Source: an uncultured Lachnospiraceae bacterium (GTDB lineage Bacteria > Bacillota > Clostridia > Lachnospirales > Lachnospiraceae). From it: a stretch of DNA of 33,972 nt. The first letter of the stretch is position 1. Each line of letters opens with the position of its first letter. The DNA lies in assembly GCA_945913255.1 (NCBI GenBank), contig CAMEDC010000034.1:1-33972 (forward strand). Direction: 5' to 3'. The position numbers were made by a program, and so were the translations under genes. The notes below the pieces were generated by a model. The model saw only the letters and a list, made by a program, of their open reading frames with translations. It was not told the DNA's origin and ran no database searches. This document shows, one piece after another, positions 9,254-17,376 of the stretch.

Positions 9254-9453
9254 TCTATTTCTATGCACGTTATCACTCTTTATTGTTCCGGTCGGCATCA
9301 TTTCAGTGAGAGTATGACAATCTTACAAAAAAACTCCCGTCTTTAACCGGTATGCTGTCCGAAAACTGCATACCCAAAGGCGGAAGCTTCTTTTATCCGT
9401 TATATACGTTATATCCGGTTATTTCCCGGACATCTTTTATTACGAATCACTAC

Positions 9454-10536
9454 TTAATAGAATACATGATTGCCGATTACAAGCCCTTCTCTGCCATTGT
9501 TGCGGCGGAAGTGTGTCAAATCACCCACATTGGAAACACCGGAAAGTGCTTCCTCTGCAGCCTTGACACAACTGTCTTTGATTCTGCCGGACTCATATAC
9601 CGCATTTACCTTGCCATTCATGGCTGGTGTGAACTGACCGGAAGCATAGATGACACCATGGATACTGTTCGGATATGCAGCGCTTCTCACACGGTTCATA
9701 ACAACTGCACCAACCGCCACCTGTCCCTCATAGGATTCGGAACCGGCCTCACACTGAATCAGGGCTGCCAACAGCAAGGTCGTATCGGCATCTGTCGTAT
9801 ACGCACCATAGTTCACATGGCGCTTTGCTTCTCTTTCAGCCTCTTCCCTGATCTTAATTTCTTCCATGGTTTCTCCTGCATCAATCAGGAAATCCAGAAC
9901 CACATAATCCGAGGAGACATATCCGTCTTCTCCATCGTAATCAATACATACCCAGCCGGTTTCCTCATCCTGACTTAAAACCTCGACGATTTCCCCTTTG
10001 GGCAAAAGTCCGTAAACACCCGCATCCATTCCCGGTTCCATTCTGACGCGGAGGCTCTCTGTATTGATTGTTGCAATCATCTTACCGACATCATTTGCAA
10101 GTGCCAGTGCCTCTTCTCCGAACAACAGATAATCATCCGATGCCCAGCCGATAATATTGCCGGACTGCAGTTTGGTCCAGCCGTCTCTTCTCTCCAGTAC
10201 AGTTCCGCCACAGTCCTTATAAAGTTTTCCGACTTTGGACGATTCCTTGTCCGCGTCACTTCTCACATTCAAGGCATCCTTTACATTCGCCATAACAAGT
10301 GTACCCGAAAAATCTTCCTGTATGGCATCTAAATCAAGATTTAATTCTCTGGCAGTGGCATTCACAATTTCAGCCACATTCTGAGTTCCCGGGTCCAGCA
10401 CGGCAGCAACGCCTCCGCGCAGTTCATCCAAATAGTTATTGGTGCCAGCCTGAACGGTCATGTCTGTCTGTAAAATCAGGGTTATCATCAAAGCAAGCCC
10501 TAATATGACAGCAGACAGCCTTCTGCTTCTTGCCAT
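9454..10536 (-). CDS. Secreted cell wall hydrolase: two SH3 domains plus SleB/CwlJ-type catalytic domain
   Basis: This is probably a peptidoglycan lytic enzyme acting outside the cell. From the ATG at 10536 (GGAGGG at 8 nt) the protein is 360 residues with a signal peptide (positively charged start, hydrophobic 8-24, likely cleavage near VQA-G at 30). Two bacterial SH3 domains follow (about 80-138 and 153-214, each with an N/RVR motif and a GW/GY pair). Then comes a charged helical linker (222-240). The hydrolase_2 domain (about 250-360) contains LIQCEAGSESYEGQVAVGAVVMNRV, where E263 is the likely catalytic glutamate, and ends at HVFY. SleB-type domains occur both in spore germination enzymes and in vegetative hydrolases. 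The SH3 pair rather than a PG_binding domain makes a vegetative role as likely as a spore role. Confidence 0.92.
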   Translation of the reverse strand: MARSRRLSAVILGLALMITLILQTDMTVQAGTNNYLDELRGGVAAVLDPGTQNVAEIVNATARELNLDLDAIQEDFSGTLVMANVKDALNVRSDADKESSKVGKLYKDCGGTVLERRDGWTKLQSGNIIGWASDDYLLFGEEALALANDVGKMIATINTESLRVRMEPGMDAGVYGLLPKGEIVEVLSQDEETGWVCIDYDGEDGYVSSDYVVLDFLIDAGETMEEIKIREEAEREAKRHVNYGAYTTDADTTLLLAALIQCEAGSESYEGQVAVGAVVMNRVRSAAYPNSIHGVIYASGQFTPAMNGKVNAVYESGRIKDSCVKAAEEALSGVSNVGDLTHFRRNNGREGLVIGNHVFY

Positions 10537-10578
10537 TTTCTTTCCCTCCAAAACAAATCTAAACAATACTCCTAAAGA

Positions 10579-10609
10579 ATTATTCCATTTTCTTCATAAA
10601 GTTATTACA
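10579..10609 (-). promoter_or_regulatory. Shared leader element (WalR-box-like) of the SH3/SleB hydrolase gene
   Basis: This 31-bp stretch of the leader matches the stretch immediately before the M23 endopeptidase start (21850-21880) at 25 of 31 positions. Read leftward it begins with TGTAAT, then five bases, TATGAA, then GAAAATGGAATAAT. TGTWAH followed by a second half at 11-bp distance resembles the WalR/YycF operator, although the second half is imperfect. A regulatory role is inference. Confidence 0.4.
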
Positions 10610-10634
10610 AACTTGTTAAATTTGTTACGGGGAC

Positions 10635-10663
10635 ATCATAACAAAAGATAAAATAATTGTCAA
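10635..10663 (-). promoter_or_regulatory. Sigma-A promoter of the SH3/SleB hydrolase gene
   Basis: Leftward TTGACA (10658-10663) and TATGAT (10635-10640) are spaced by 17 bp. It lies between proC and the hydrolase gene and gives a leader of about 90 nt. Confidence 0.9.
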
Positions 10664-10687
10664 GTTTTCGTCGGCGGCGTCCTTTTC

Positions 10688-11485
10688 CTACATATTTCTT
10701 GACTTTTCAATGCATGCCTCCATAGCGTCCATGACCGCAGCACGCATACCCTTCTCTTCCAGCACCTTCACCGCCTGAATCGTGGTTCCTCCGGGAGAGC
10801 ACACCATATCCTTCAGTTCTCCGGGATGCTTTCCTGTCTCCAGAACCAGCTTGGCACTTCCCAACACCGCCTGTGCCGCAAACTCATACGCCTGCTTTCT
10901 TGGCATTCCTTCCGCTACCGCCTCATCTGCCATCGCCTCGATGAACATAAACACATAGGCAGGAGAACTGCCGCTGACTCCCACCACGACATCCATCAGC
11001 CGCTCGGGTACCACAATGGCTTTGCCAAACGAGGAAAGCAACTCTACCACCCGGTTACACTCTTCTTCCGATACTCCTTCTCCCGCGCATACACCTGTGC
11101 AGCCCTCCAGAACAAGCGCCGGCGTATTCGGCATACAGCGCACAAGCTTCAATTCCGGTCTGTCGAAAGCTCCCTTCAGATAGTTCAGATTTCTTCCGGC
11201 TGCAATGCTTACAATCAGAGTTTCCGGTCTGATGACCGCTTTGATTTCAGAAATCACCTCATCCAGGAAAATCGGCTTTACCGCAAGAAAAAGGATATCT
11301 GCGGATTCTGCCACCTTCGCGTTATCGGGAACGGTTGTTATATTAAATTTATCTTTAATTTTATTAATTGTTGCACTTGTTTTGGCAGAACCAATGATGT
11401 CTTCCGGTTCCACAAGTCCTTTCGACAACATCCCTCCAATCATGGCTTCCGCCATATTACCCAGTCCGATAAATCCAATCTTCAT
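10688..11485 (-). CDS. proC: Pyrroline-5-carboxylate reductase
   Basis: ProC reduces pyrroline-5-carboxylate to proline with NAD(P)H in the cytoplasm. The 265-residue protein opens with the dinucleotide-binding MKIGFIGLGNMAEAMIGG. The C-terminal dimer domain has the family signature region (GVSGSSPAYVFMFIEAMADE and LKDMVCSPGGTTIQAVKVLE). The ATG at 11485 follows AAGGAG at 8 nt; the longer in-frame extension would overlap the methyltransferase and push the Rossmann motif away from the N-terminus. It starts 16 nt after the methyltransferase stop, so the two are probably co-transcribed. Ornithine-derived proline synthesis could connect it with argF, but the genes are not in one unit. Confidence 0.95.
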   Translation of the reverse strand: MKIGFIGLGNMAEAMIGGMLSKGLVEPEDIIGSAKTSATINKIKDKFNITTVPDNAKVAESADILFLAVKPIFLDEVISEIKAVIRPETLIVSIAAGRNLNYLKGAFDRPELKLVRCMPNTPALVLEGCTGVCAGEGVSEEECNRVVELLSSFGKAIVVPERLMDVVVGVSGSSPAYVFMFIEAMADEAVAEGMPRKQAYEFAAQAVLGSAKLVLETGKHPGELKDMVCSPGGTTIQAVKVLEEKGMRAAVMDAMEACIEKSRNM

Positions 11486-11501
11486 TTTACCTGCTCCTTT
11501 C

Positions 11502-12287
11502 TCAGTTTCTTTGTCTGTGTGCCTCATACATCAGCAGAGACGTGGCAATGGCGGCATTCAGCGATTCCACTCTGCCTTCCATGGGAATCTTGATGTATTC
11601 CTCTGCCAGGTCGGCTGTTTCCCGCGTCAGGCCGTTTCCTTCGTTTCCAATCAGAAATGCTGTCCCTTCCCGGAAGGAAAAACTGTCATAATATTTTTTC
11701 CCTTCCAGATGCGCCGCATAAGTGTGAACTCCACAGGCTTCCAGCTGCCGGATGGTATCTTTTAAGTCATCCACATACAGAAAGGGAACCCGGAAAACAG
11801 ATCCCATTGTGGCCCGAATTACCTTCGGGTTGAAAATGTCCACGGTTCCGGCGCTCATTATAACACCTGTTATCCCTGCTCCTTCTCCGGTCCTGATGAT
11901 GGTTCCCAGATTTCCCGGATCCTGCAGATTCTCCAGAACCACAATCAGTGGAGACGGTACCTCCAGAAGCTGCTCCAGCCGGTGTTTCGGCTGTTTCACC
12001 ACGCAGAGGATTCCCTGGGGTGACTGCGTATCGGACATTCTGCGATAAATCTCCGGCGATACGGTTTCATATCCCACCCGTTCCAGCTTTTCCGTGAGAA
12101 TTCTCTCTGCTCTGCATCTTTCCAATGCACTTTCGCTCACATAAATCTCCCGGATGTTCTCCTCCGGAGCCTCCTCAAACATCTTAAAGCCTTCCGTCAG
12201 AAAAATGCCTGCGCTCTTTCGTTCCTTTGCTTTTGTCTGCCACTGTATGACCTGTTTTACTTTTTGATTGGAACTGCTGGTTATCAT
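11502..12287 (-). CDS. SpoU/TrmH-family RNA 2'-O-methyltransferase
   Basis: This is a SAM-dependent knotted (SPOUT) methyltransferase, probably acting on ribose 2'-OH of rRNA or tRNA. The N-terminal SpoU substrate-binding domain (about 5-90) contains GIFLTEGFKMFEEA. The catalytic part shows the three SpoU motifs: NLQDPGNLGTIIRT, FLIGNEGNGL and IPMEGRVESLNAAIATSLLMYE. The 261-residue length and domain order match the TrmH/RlmB-like group often annotated as rRNA methyltransferase; the exact target cannot be read. The ATG at 12287 follows AGGAGG, which itself directly follows the U-tract of the pfkA terminator. Confidence 0.93.
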   Translation of the reverse strand: MITSSSNQKVKQVIQWQTKAKERKSAGIFLTEGFKMFEEAPEENIREIYVSESALERCRAERILTEKLERVGYETVSPEIYRRMSDTQSPQGILCVVKQPKHRLEQLLEVPSPLIVVLENLQDPGNLGTIIRTGEGAGITGVIMSAGTVDIFNPKVIRATMGSVFRVPFLYVDDLKDTIRQLEACGVHTYAAHLEGKKYYDSFSFREGTAFLIGNEGNGLTRETADLAEEYIKIPMEGRVESLNAAIATSLLMYEAHRQRN

Positions 12288-12299
12288 GTCTCCTCCTGG

Positions 12300-12332
12300 C
12301 AAAAACGGCTGTTCCCTCATCGGAAACAGCCG
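12300..12332 (-). terminator. Intrinsic terminator after pfkA
   Basis: The stem is CGGCTGTT (12306-12313) with AACAGCCG (12325-12332), plus two inner G-C pairs. In the leftward transcript it is followed by TTTTT (12301-12305). The ribosome binding site of the methyltransferase gene begins at once downstream, which is unusual. Confidence 0.88.
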
Positions 12333-12374
12333 CCTATTCACCTTTTGTTAAACTTTGTTTTTATATTTGGCCTT

Positions 12375-13349
12375 TTAAATTGTCAAGAGCTGTGCAACTT
12401 CAAACTGATAATCATCAATGCCCTTTTCCATCTTCAAGGCCTCTTCAATATCAAAATCAACAAACTCGCCGTGCTTATATCCAACGACTCTGTTTGTCTT
12501 GCCCTGAATCATAATATCTACCGCATAAGCCCCCATGATGGATGCGTAGTAACGATCCATTGCTGTCGGATTACCGCCGCGCTGCATGTAGCCAAGGATG
12601 GTAGCTCTTGTCTCTATGCCTGTTGCAGCCTCAATTCTTCTCGCCATGGAAGTGGAATGTCCGATTCCTTCTGCATTGATAATAATATGATGGGTCTTTC
12701 CTCTCTTACGGCTCTCGATGATATGATTAATAATCTCCTGTTCATCGTAATTATACTTCTCAGGAAGCAGAATATCCTCCGCACCATTTGCAATACCGCA
12801 CCAGAGAGCAATATAGCCTGCATTACGTCCCATTACCTCAATGATACTGCATCTTTCATGGGAAGAGGAAGTATCCTTTACCTTGTCAATTGCCTGCATT
12901 GCAGTATTGACTGCGGTGTCAAATCCGATGGTGTACTCGGTACATGCAATGTCCAGATCGATGGTTCCGGGAAGACCTACTGTATTAATTCCCAGTCTGG
13001 ACAGAGCCTGCGCACCGCGGTAGGAACCGTCTCCGCCGATAACGACGATACCGTCAATACCGTGCTTCTTACAGATTTCAGCGCCCTTCTTCTGATACTC
13101 CGCTTTTTTGAATTCCAGACATCTTGCAGTACCCAGAATGGTACCGCCGCGCTGGATAATATCAGAAACATTTCTTGCTTCCATATCTATAATCTCTTCA
13201 TTCAGAAGCCCCATATAGCCTCTCTTGATGCCCTTTACCTTAAGACCTCTTGCGATTGCAGTACGAACCACCGCACGAATTGCCGCATTCATACCGGGTG
13301 CGTCGCCGCCGCTTGTCAAAATGCCGATTGTCTTTATCTCACTTGCCAT
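12375..13349 (-). CDS. pfkA: ATP-dependent 6-phosphofructokinase
   Basis: PfkA phosphorylates fructose 6-phosphate in glycolysis. The 324-residue protein carries ILTSGGDAPGMNAAIRA at the N-terminus and GGDGSYRGA (106-113); G rather than E/D-D in that loop indicates ATP as phosphoryl donor rather than pyrophosphate. GTIDLDI (128-134) holds the catalytic base D131 and D133. The Asn usually found between them is Leu here (L132). EVMGRNAGYIAL and GYMQRGGNPTAMDR complete the substrate and effector sites. The ATG at 13349 follows AGGAGG. It has its own promoter downstream of dnaE and its own terminator. Confidence 0.96.
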   Translation of the reverse strand: MASEIKTIGILTSGGDAPGMNAAIRAVVRTAIARGLKVKGIKRGYMGLLNEEIIDMEARNVSDIIQRGGTILGTARCLEFKKAEYQKKGAEICKKHGIDGIVVIGGDGSYRGAQALSRLGINTVGLPGTIDLDIACTEYTIGFDTAVNTAMQAIDKVKDTSSSHERCSIIEVMGRNAGYIALWCGIANGAEDILLPEKYNYDEQEIINHIIESRKRGKTHHIIINAEGIGHSTSMARRIEAATGIETRATILGYMQRGGNPTAMDRYYASIMGAYAVDIMIQGKTNRVVGYKHGEFVDFDIEEALKMEKGIDDYQFEVAQLLTI

Positions 13350-13426
13350 GATGATACCTCCTATTATGGCCGGATCTTACGCCTGTCAACTCTAACCGTA
13401 AACTTTCCTTTTTTTTGCTATCCTAC

Positions 13427-13455
13427 ATTTTAATCCATTTGCTTACGGTTTTCAA
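13427..13455 (-). promoter_or_regulatory. Sigma-A promoter of pfkA with overlapping inverted repeat
   Basis: Leftward TTGAAA (13450-13455) and TAAAAT (13427-13432) are spaced by 17 bp. An 8-bp inverted repeat, TTACGGTT (13443-13450) and AACCGTAA (13394-13401), brackets the -10 and the start region and could be an operator or a leader stem. Confidence 0.75.
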
Positions 13456-13472
13456 TAGGTTTCGTTATTATT

Positions 13473-16400
13473 TTAACGATTTTTTACATTTTCTTCGCCG
13501 AAAGCAGCGGATAATTTACTTTTCAATCCTTCATCCGCTCTCACTCTGCGATTGACCGGCAGTATCTTTATATTTTTGGTATCCCTGAGAAAAATAACCA
13601 CATCATCGTTCCCATCAGAATCCGCCAATAGTCCCAAAAGCTCCTGCTCTCTTGCCCGGAAGGCGTCACCGTTCTCAAACTGAATCCAGATACCCTTTGG
13701 CAGCGTCTTCATTTGTTCAGAACCGGTCTGCATCCCTGCATTTTTTGTTTCGCCTGTTCTTCCAAACGGCTCTCCGGTATTTTTCTGTGTGTATCCCTGG
13801 GCAGGACGGGCGGCTGCACCATATCCCCGGCTGCCCTGTTCCGTGATACGGCTGCCGTACCGGTTCTGGAAAAGCGGTTTCCCTTCCGCCTGAACTGCTT
13901 CCTCAAAGCTGACAATCTGCTCACAGATTACCTTTCCGTCCTTGTCCTCCTCCACGGAAGCGCGTCCTTTAATAAACACCTTTGCATCCTCAAGAAGCAG
14001 TGCACTGTACTTTTCGTAATCTCTGGGGAAAACCACAACTTCCACGTTTCCGACCAGATCTTCCAGATTTAAGAATGCCATGACCTTGTCGTTCTTGGTG
14101 TATTTAATGGTCTTGTCGGCAATCAGTCCGCCCACTACCACATTCTGCTGGTCTGAAATATGCGCTATCCCTATCTCCTCGTCCAGTGCAAAATCATTGG
14201 TCGTGTTGGTAATATATTTCTCCCATAATTCCTGCCAGGCTTCCAGAGGATGTCCGCTCAGATAGATGCCAAGTACTTCCTTTTCAAAGGCAAGCATCAT
14301 CTCTTTGCTGTATTCTCCCACATCCGGCATGCGGATATCAAATTCTTCCTTCTGGGTATCGTCTGCAATGTCAAAAAGAGAAATCTGCCCGGCAAGATTG
14401 CTCTTCTTGTCCTTTGTAATATGATCCAGTATCTGCACATAGATACTCATGAATTGTTTTCTGGTTCCGCCCAGACTGTCCAAAGCCCCTGCTTTGATAA
14501 AGTTTTCAATGGCACGCTTGTTAATGTCCAAATCCACGGTGCGGGTGATGAAATCCTTCAGATTGGTAAAAGGTCCTCTCGCCTGTCTTTCGGCAACGAT
14601 GGCATCAATCACCGGACGGCCCACATTCTTGATTGCCGTCAGCGCATAGCGAATGCAGCCCTCCGAAACGGAGAAACCGCTCTCGCCCTCATTGATGTCC
14701 GGCGGCAGCAATTTGATTCCCATATTCCGGCAGGTCAGAATATACTCCGAAACCTTCTTGGAATTATCGATGACCGAGGTCATTAATGCCGCCATGAATT
14801 CCACCGGATAATAGTATTTCAGATAAGCGGTCTGCAATGCCACCACAGCGTAGCACGCCGCATGGGACTTATTAAATGCATACTTTGCAAAGTCCATCAT
14901 GTCATCGTAAATGCCGCCCGCTATACTCTCGCTGATGCCCTTTGAGATACAACCCGGAACATTCTCCTCCGGGTTCCCGTAGATAAAATTGGCCCGCTCC
15001 TTCTCCATAACGGCCTGTTTCTTTTTGCTCATGGCACGGCGCACCAGGTCGCTTCGTCCCAGCGTATAGCCGCCCAGGTCGCGGACAATCTGCATTACCT
15101 GTTCCTGATAGACAATACACCCGTAGGTGGGCTTCAGAATCGGCTCCAGCTGCGGACAGGAATAGACCACATCATCGTGGTTTTTCTTTCCCTTAATATA
15201 TTTGGGGATAAAATCCATGGGGCCCGGACGGTACAGGGAAATACCCGCAATGATATCTTCCAGATTCTGTGGCTGCAGTTCCTTCATGAAATTCTTCATG
15301 CCTGCACTTTCCAGCTGGAAAATACCGTCCGTCTTTCCGGTGCCGATGGAAGCAAGTACCTTCGGATCATTGTAATCAATATTGTCGATATCAATTCGTT
15401 TCCCGGTGGTCTTTTCGATAAAATTCAACGCATCATGAATCACCGTCAGCGTTCTCAGACCCAGGAAATCCATTTTCAAAAGTCCCAGTTCTTCCAGTGT
15501 CGTCATGGTAAACTGCGTGGTAATGGAACCGTCACTGCCTCTGGACAGAGGCACAAATTCATCCGCTGATTTCTGGCAGATGACAACACCTGCCGCATGC
15601 ATGGAGGTATGCCTCGGCAGTCCCTCCAGCCGTTTGCACATATCAATCAGATGATGCACCTGCTCATCCTCCTGATAGAGCTTTCTGAGCTCCGGATTCA
15701 GTTCCAGTGCACGATCCAGCGTGATATTCAGTTCATTCGGCACCATCTTGGCGATGGAATCCACAAAAGCGTAAGGCAGATCCATTACTCTTCCCACATC
15801 ACGGATAACGCCTTTCGCTGCCAGGGTACCAAAGGTAACAATCTGCACCACCTTGTCGGAGCCGTACTTTCTGCCCACGTAATCAATGACTTCCTGCCTT
15901 CTGTTGAAGCAGAAATCAATATCGATATCCGGCATGGACACACGCTCCGGGTTCAGAAAACGTTCAAAAAGCAGATTGTATTTAATCGGATCTATATTGG
16001 TAATCTTCAGGCAATAGGAGACAATGCTTCCCGCCGCGGAGCCTCTGCCCGGTCCTACCGGAATGTCATTGGATTTCGCGTAATTGATAAAATCCCAGAC
16101 AATCAGGAAATAATCCACGTATCCCATGGTTCTGATGACACCCAGTTCATAGTCCAGGCGTTCTCTCAGGGTTTGTCCCGTCTCTCCGGCAGGATGATTT
16201 CCCGGATCTTCTCCCTCAGGCAGTCCCTGCCCATAGCGTTCTTTCAGGCCATCGTTGCACAGCTTGTTCAGATACCCCCAGGAATCATACCCTTCCGGCA
16301 CCTCATACTTCGGCAGTTTTGTAACGCCGAACTCAATTTCCACGTTGCAGCGGTCTGCAATGCGCTGAGTGTTTTCCACAGCCTCCCAGGCATAAGGAAA

Positions 16401-17162
16401 AAGCCCCTTCATCTCCTCCTCGCTCTTGACATAGTACTGACCGCCTTCGTAGCGCATTCTGTCCTCGTCCTGCAGCTTTTTTCCGGTCTGCAGACAGAGA
16501 AGGATATCGTGGGAATCCGCATCCTCCGCATAGGTATAGTGGACATCATTGGTTGCCACCAACGGGATGTCCAGCTCCCTGCTCATCTTCAGAAGTTCCG
16601 TATTGACCAGCTTCTGCTCGGGGATGCCATGATCCTGCAGTTCCAGGAAATAGTTACCTTTTCCGAAACATGCCTCATATTTCCGGGCAGCTTTTCTTGC
16701 TTCATCCGGCAACCCCTTTGAAATATATCGCTGTACCTCACCCGCAAGGCATGCCGACAGGGCAATGATGCCTTCGTGGTAGGTATTTAAAACCTCCATA
16801 TCCACACGCGGTTTATAGTAGTACCCTTCCGTAAAACCACGGCTGACAATTTTCATCAGATTGGCGTATCCCGTATTGTTCTCCGCCAGCAATACCAGAT
16901 GGAAATATCTGTCCTCACCGCCGGTCAGTTCCTTATCAAACCGGGAATTTGGGGCAACATAAACTTCACAGCCAAGGATAGGCTTGATGCCCTCCGCCCT
17001 GGCTGCGCGGTAAAAGTCAATGACACCGTACATGACGCCGTGGTCTGTGATGGCGGCGCTGTCCATCCCCAGTTCCTTGACCCGTGCAACATATTCTTTT
17101 ATTTTATTGGAACCGTCCAGAAGAGAATACTCCGTGTGAACGTGAAGATGTGCAAATGCCAT
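13473..17162 (-). CDS. dnaE: DNA polymerase III subunit alpha (DnaE type)
   Basis: This is a replicative C-family DNA polymerase. The PHP domain opens with HLHVH (H5, H7, H9), which suggests retained metal binding. The polymerase core has GPGRGSAAGS (370-379) and PDIDIDF (411-417, catalytic D412 and D414), with LSRGSDGSITTQ and RPGPMDF further on. A helix-hairpin-helix region lies about 880-900, a beta-clamp motif QISLFD at 926-931 and the OB fold at about 1000-1075. A Gly/Gln/Thr-rich linker (about 1095-1145) then leads to a C-terminal domain. At 1229 residues it is the standard DnaE architecture and not PolC, as there is no exonuclease insertion. The start has AAAGGGG upstream. Confidence 0.97.
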   Translation of the reverse strand: MAFAHLHVHTEYSLLDGSNKIKEYVARVKELGMDSAAITDHGVMYGVIDFYRAARAEGIKPILGCEVYVAPNSRFDKELTGGEDRYFHLVLLAENNTGYANLMKIVSRGFTEGYYYKPRVDMEVLNTYHEGIIALSACLAGEVQRYISKGLPDEARKAARKYEACFGKGNYFLELQDHGIPEQKLVNTELLKMSRELDIPLVATNDVHYTYAEDADSHDILLCLQTGKKLQDEDRMRYEGGQYYVKSEEEMKGLFPYAWEAVENTQRIADRCNVEIEFGVTKLPKYEVPEGYDSWGYLNKLCNDGLKERYGQGLPEGEDPGNHPAGETGQTLRERLDYELGVIRTMGYVDYFLIVWDFINYAKSNDIPVGPGRGSAAGSIVSYCLKITNIDPIKYNLLFERFLNPERVSMPDIDIDFCFNRRQEVIDYVGRKYGSDKVVQIVTFGTLAAKGVIRDVGRVMDLPYAFVDSIAKMVPNELNITLDRALELNPELRKLYQEDEQVHHLIDMCKRLEGLPRHTSMHAAGVVICQKSADEFVPLSRGSDGSITTQFTMTTLEELGLLKMDFLGLRTLTVIHDALNFIEKTTGKRIDIDNIDYNDPKVLASIGTGKTDGIFQLESAGMKNFMKELQPQNLEDIIAGISLYRPGPMDFIPKYIKGKKNHDDVVYSCPQLEPILKPTYGCIVYQEQVMQIVRDLGGYTLGRSDLVRRAMSKKKQAVMEKERANFIYGNPEENVPGCISKGISESIAGGIYDDMMDFAKYAFNKSHAACYAVVALQTAYLKYYYPVEFMAALMTSVIDNSKKVSEYILTCRNMGIKLLPPDINEGESGFSVSEGCIRYALTAIKNVGRPVIDAIVAERQARGPFTNLKDFITRTVDLDINKRAIENFIKAGALDSLGGTRKQFMSIYVQILDHITKDKKSNLAGQISLFDIADDTQKEEFDIRMPDVGEYSKEMMLAFEKEVLGIYLSGHPLEAWQELWEKYITNTTNDFALDEEIGIAHISDQQNVVVGGLIADKTIKYTKNDKVMAFLNLEDLVGNVEVVVFPRDYEKYSALLLEDAKVFIKGRASVEEDKDGKVICEQIVSFEEAVQAEGKPLFQNRYGSRITEQGSRGYGAAARPAQGYTQKNTGEPFGRTGETKNAGMQTGSEQMKTLPKGIWIQFENGDAFRAREQELLGLLADSDGNDDVVIFLRDTKNIKILPVNRRVRADEGLKSKLSAAFGEENVKNR

Positions 17163-17196
17163 GCTGTTACCCCTTTTCCATCACTCTACTTCTTCA

Positions 17197-17225
17197 ATCA
17201 TACTGAAAACAACGAAATTTGTAAA
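17197..17225 (-). promoter_or_regulatory. Sigma-A promoter of dnaE
   Basis: Leftward TTTACA (17220-17225) and TATGAT (17197-17202) are spaced by 17 bp. The predicted start is about 28 nt before the dnaE ATG. Confidence 0.85.
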
Positions 17226-17314
17226 GGGTCGGATTGGGGACTTTGAACCACAGGTTTACCTCCTCAAACAATTCGATTGCACCTGCCACCTTATGAAAAT
17301 TGTGCGGCAGCCCA

Positions 17315-17356
17315 CAAAAAAAAGCAGCGCAGAAGCTGCATGAGCAGCCTGCGCTG
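17315..17356 (-). terminator. Intrinsic terminator after metK
   Basis: The outer stem CAGCGCAG (17325-17332) pairs with CTGCGCTG (17349-17356), and the inner stem is GCTGC/GCAGC with an ATGA loop. In the leftward transcript a long T-tract follows (complement of A-rich 17316-17323). It begins 20 nt past the metK stop. Confidence 0.93.
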
Positions 17357-17376
17357 TCTTAGTTCCAATCTGTTGT

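Noticed and set aside
9349..9374. 7-bp hairpin GGTATGC/GCATACC downstream of the SleB-type hydrolase gene
   Set aside because: The T-run lies about 17 nt past the stem in the leftward transcript, so it is not a convincing terminator.
12264..13433. 389-residue plus-strand open frame opposite pfkA
   Set aside because: It is antisense to a well-supported gene and shows no recognisable domain or start signal.
15597..16721. 374-residue plus-strand open frame opposite dnaE
   Set aside because: It lies inside the dnaE polymerase domain on the other strand, without its own signals.
17198..17251. 17-codon frame starting GTG after GAGGAGG, overlapping the dnaE promoter
   Set aside because: The ribosome binding site is strong, but no promoter lies between it and the metK terminator, and the frame contains the dnaE -35 and -10. 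Chance is more likely.
17225..17260. GGTTCAAAGTCC, which looks like a tRNA T-loop
   Set aside because: The flanking bases do not form a T-stem and no acceptor or anticodon arm is present.
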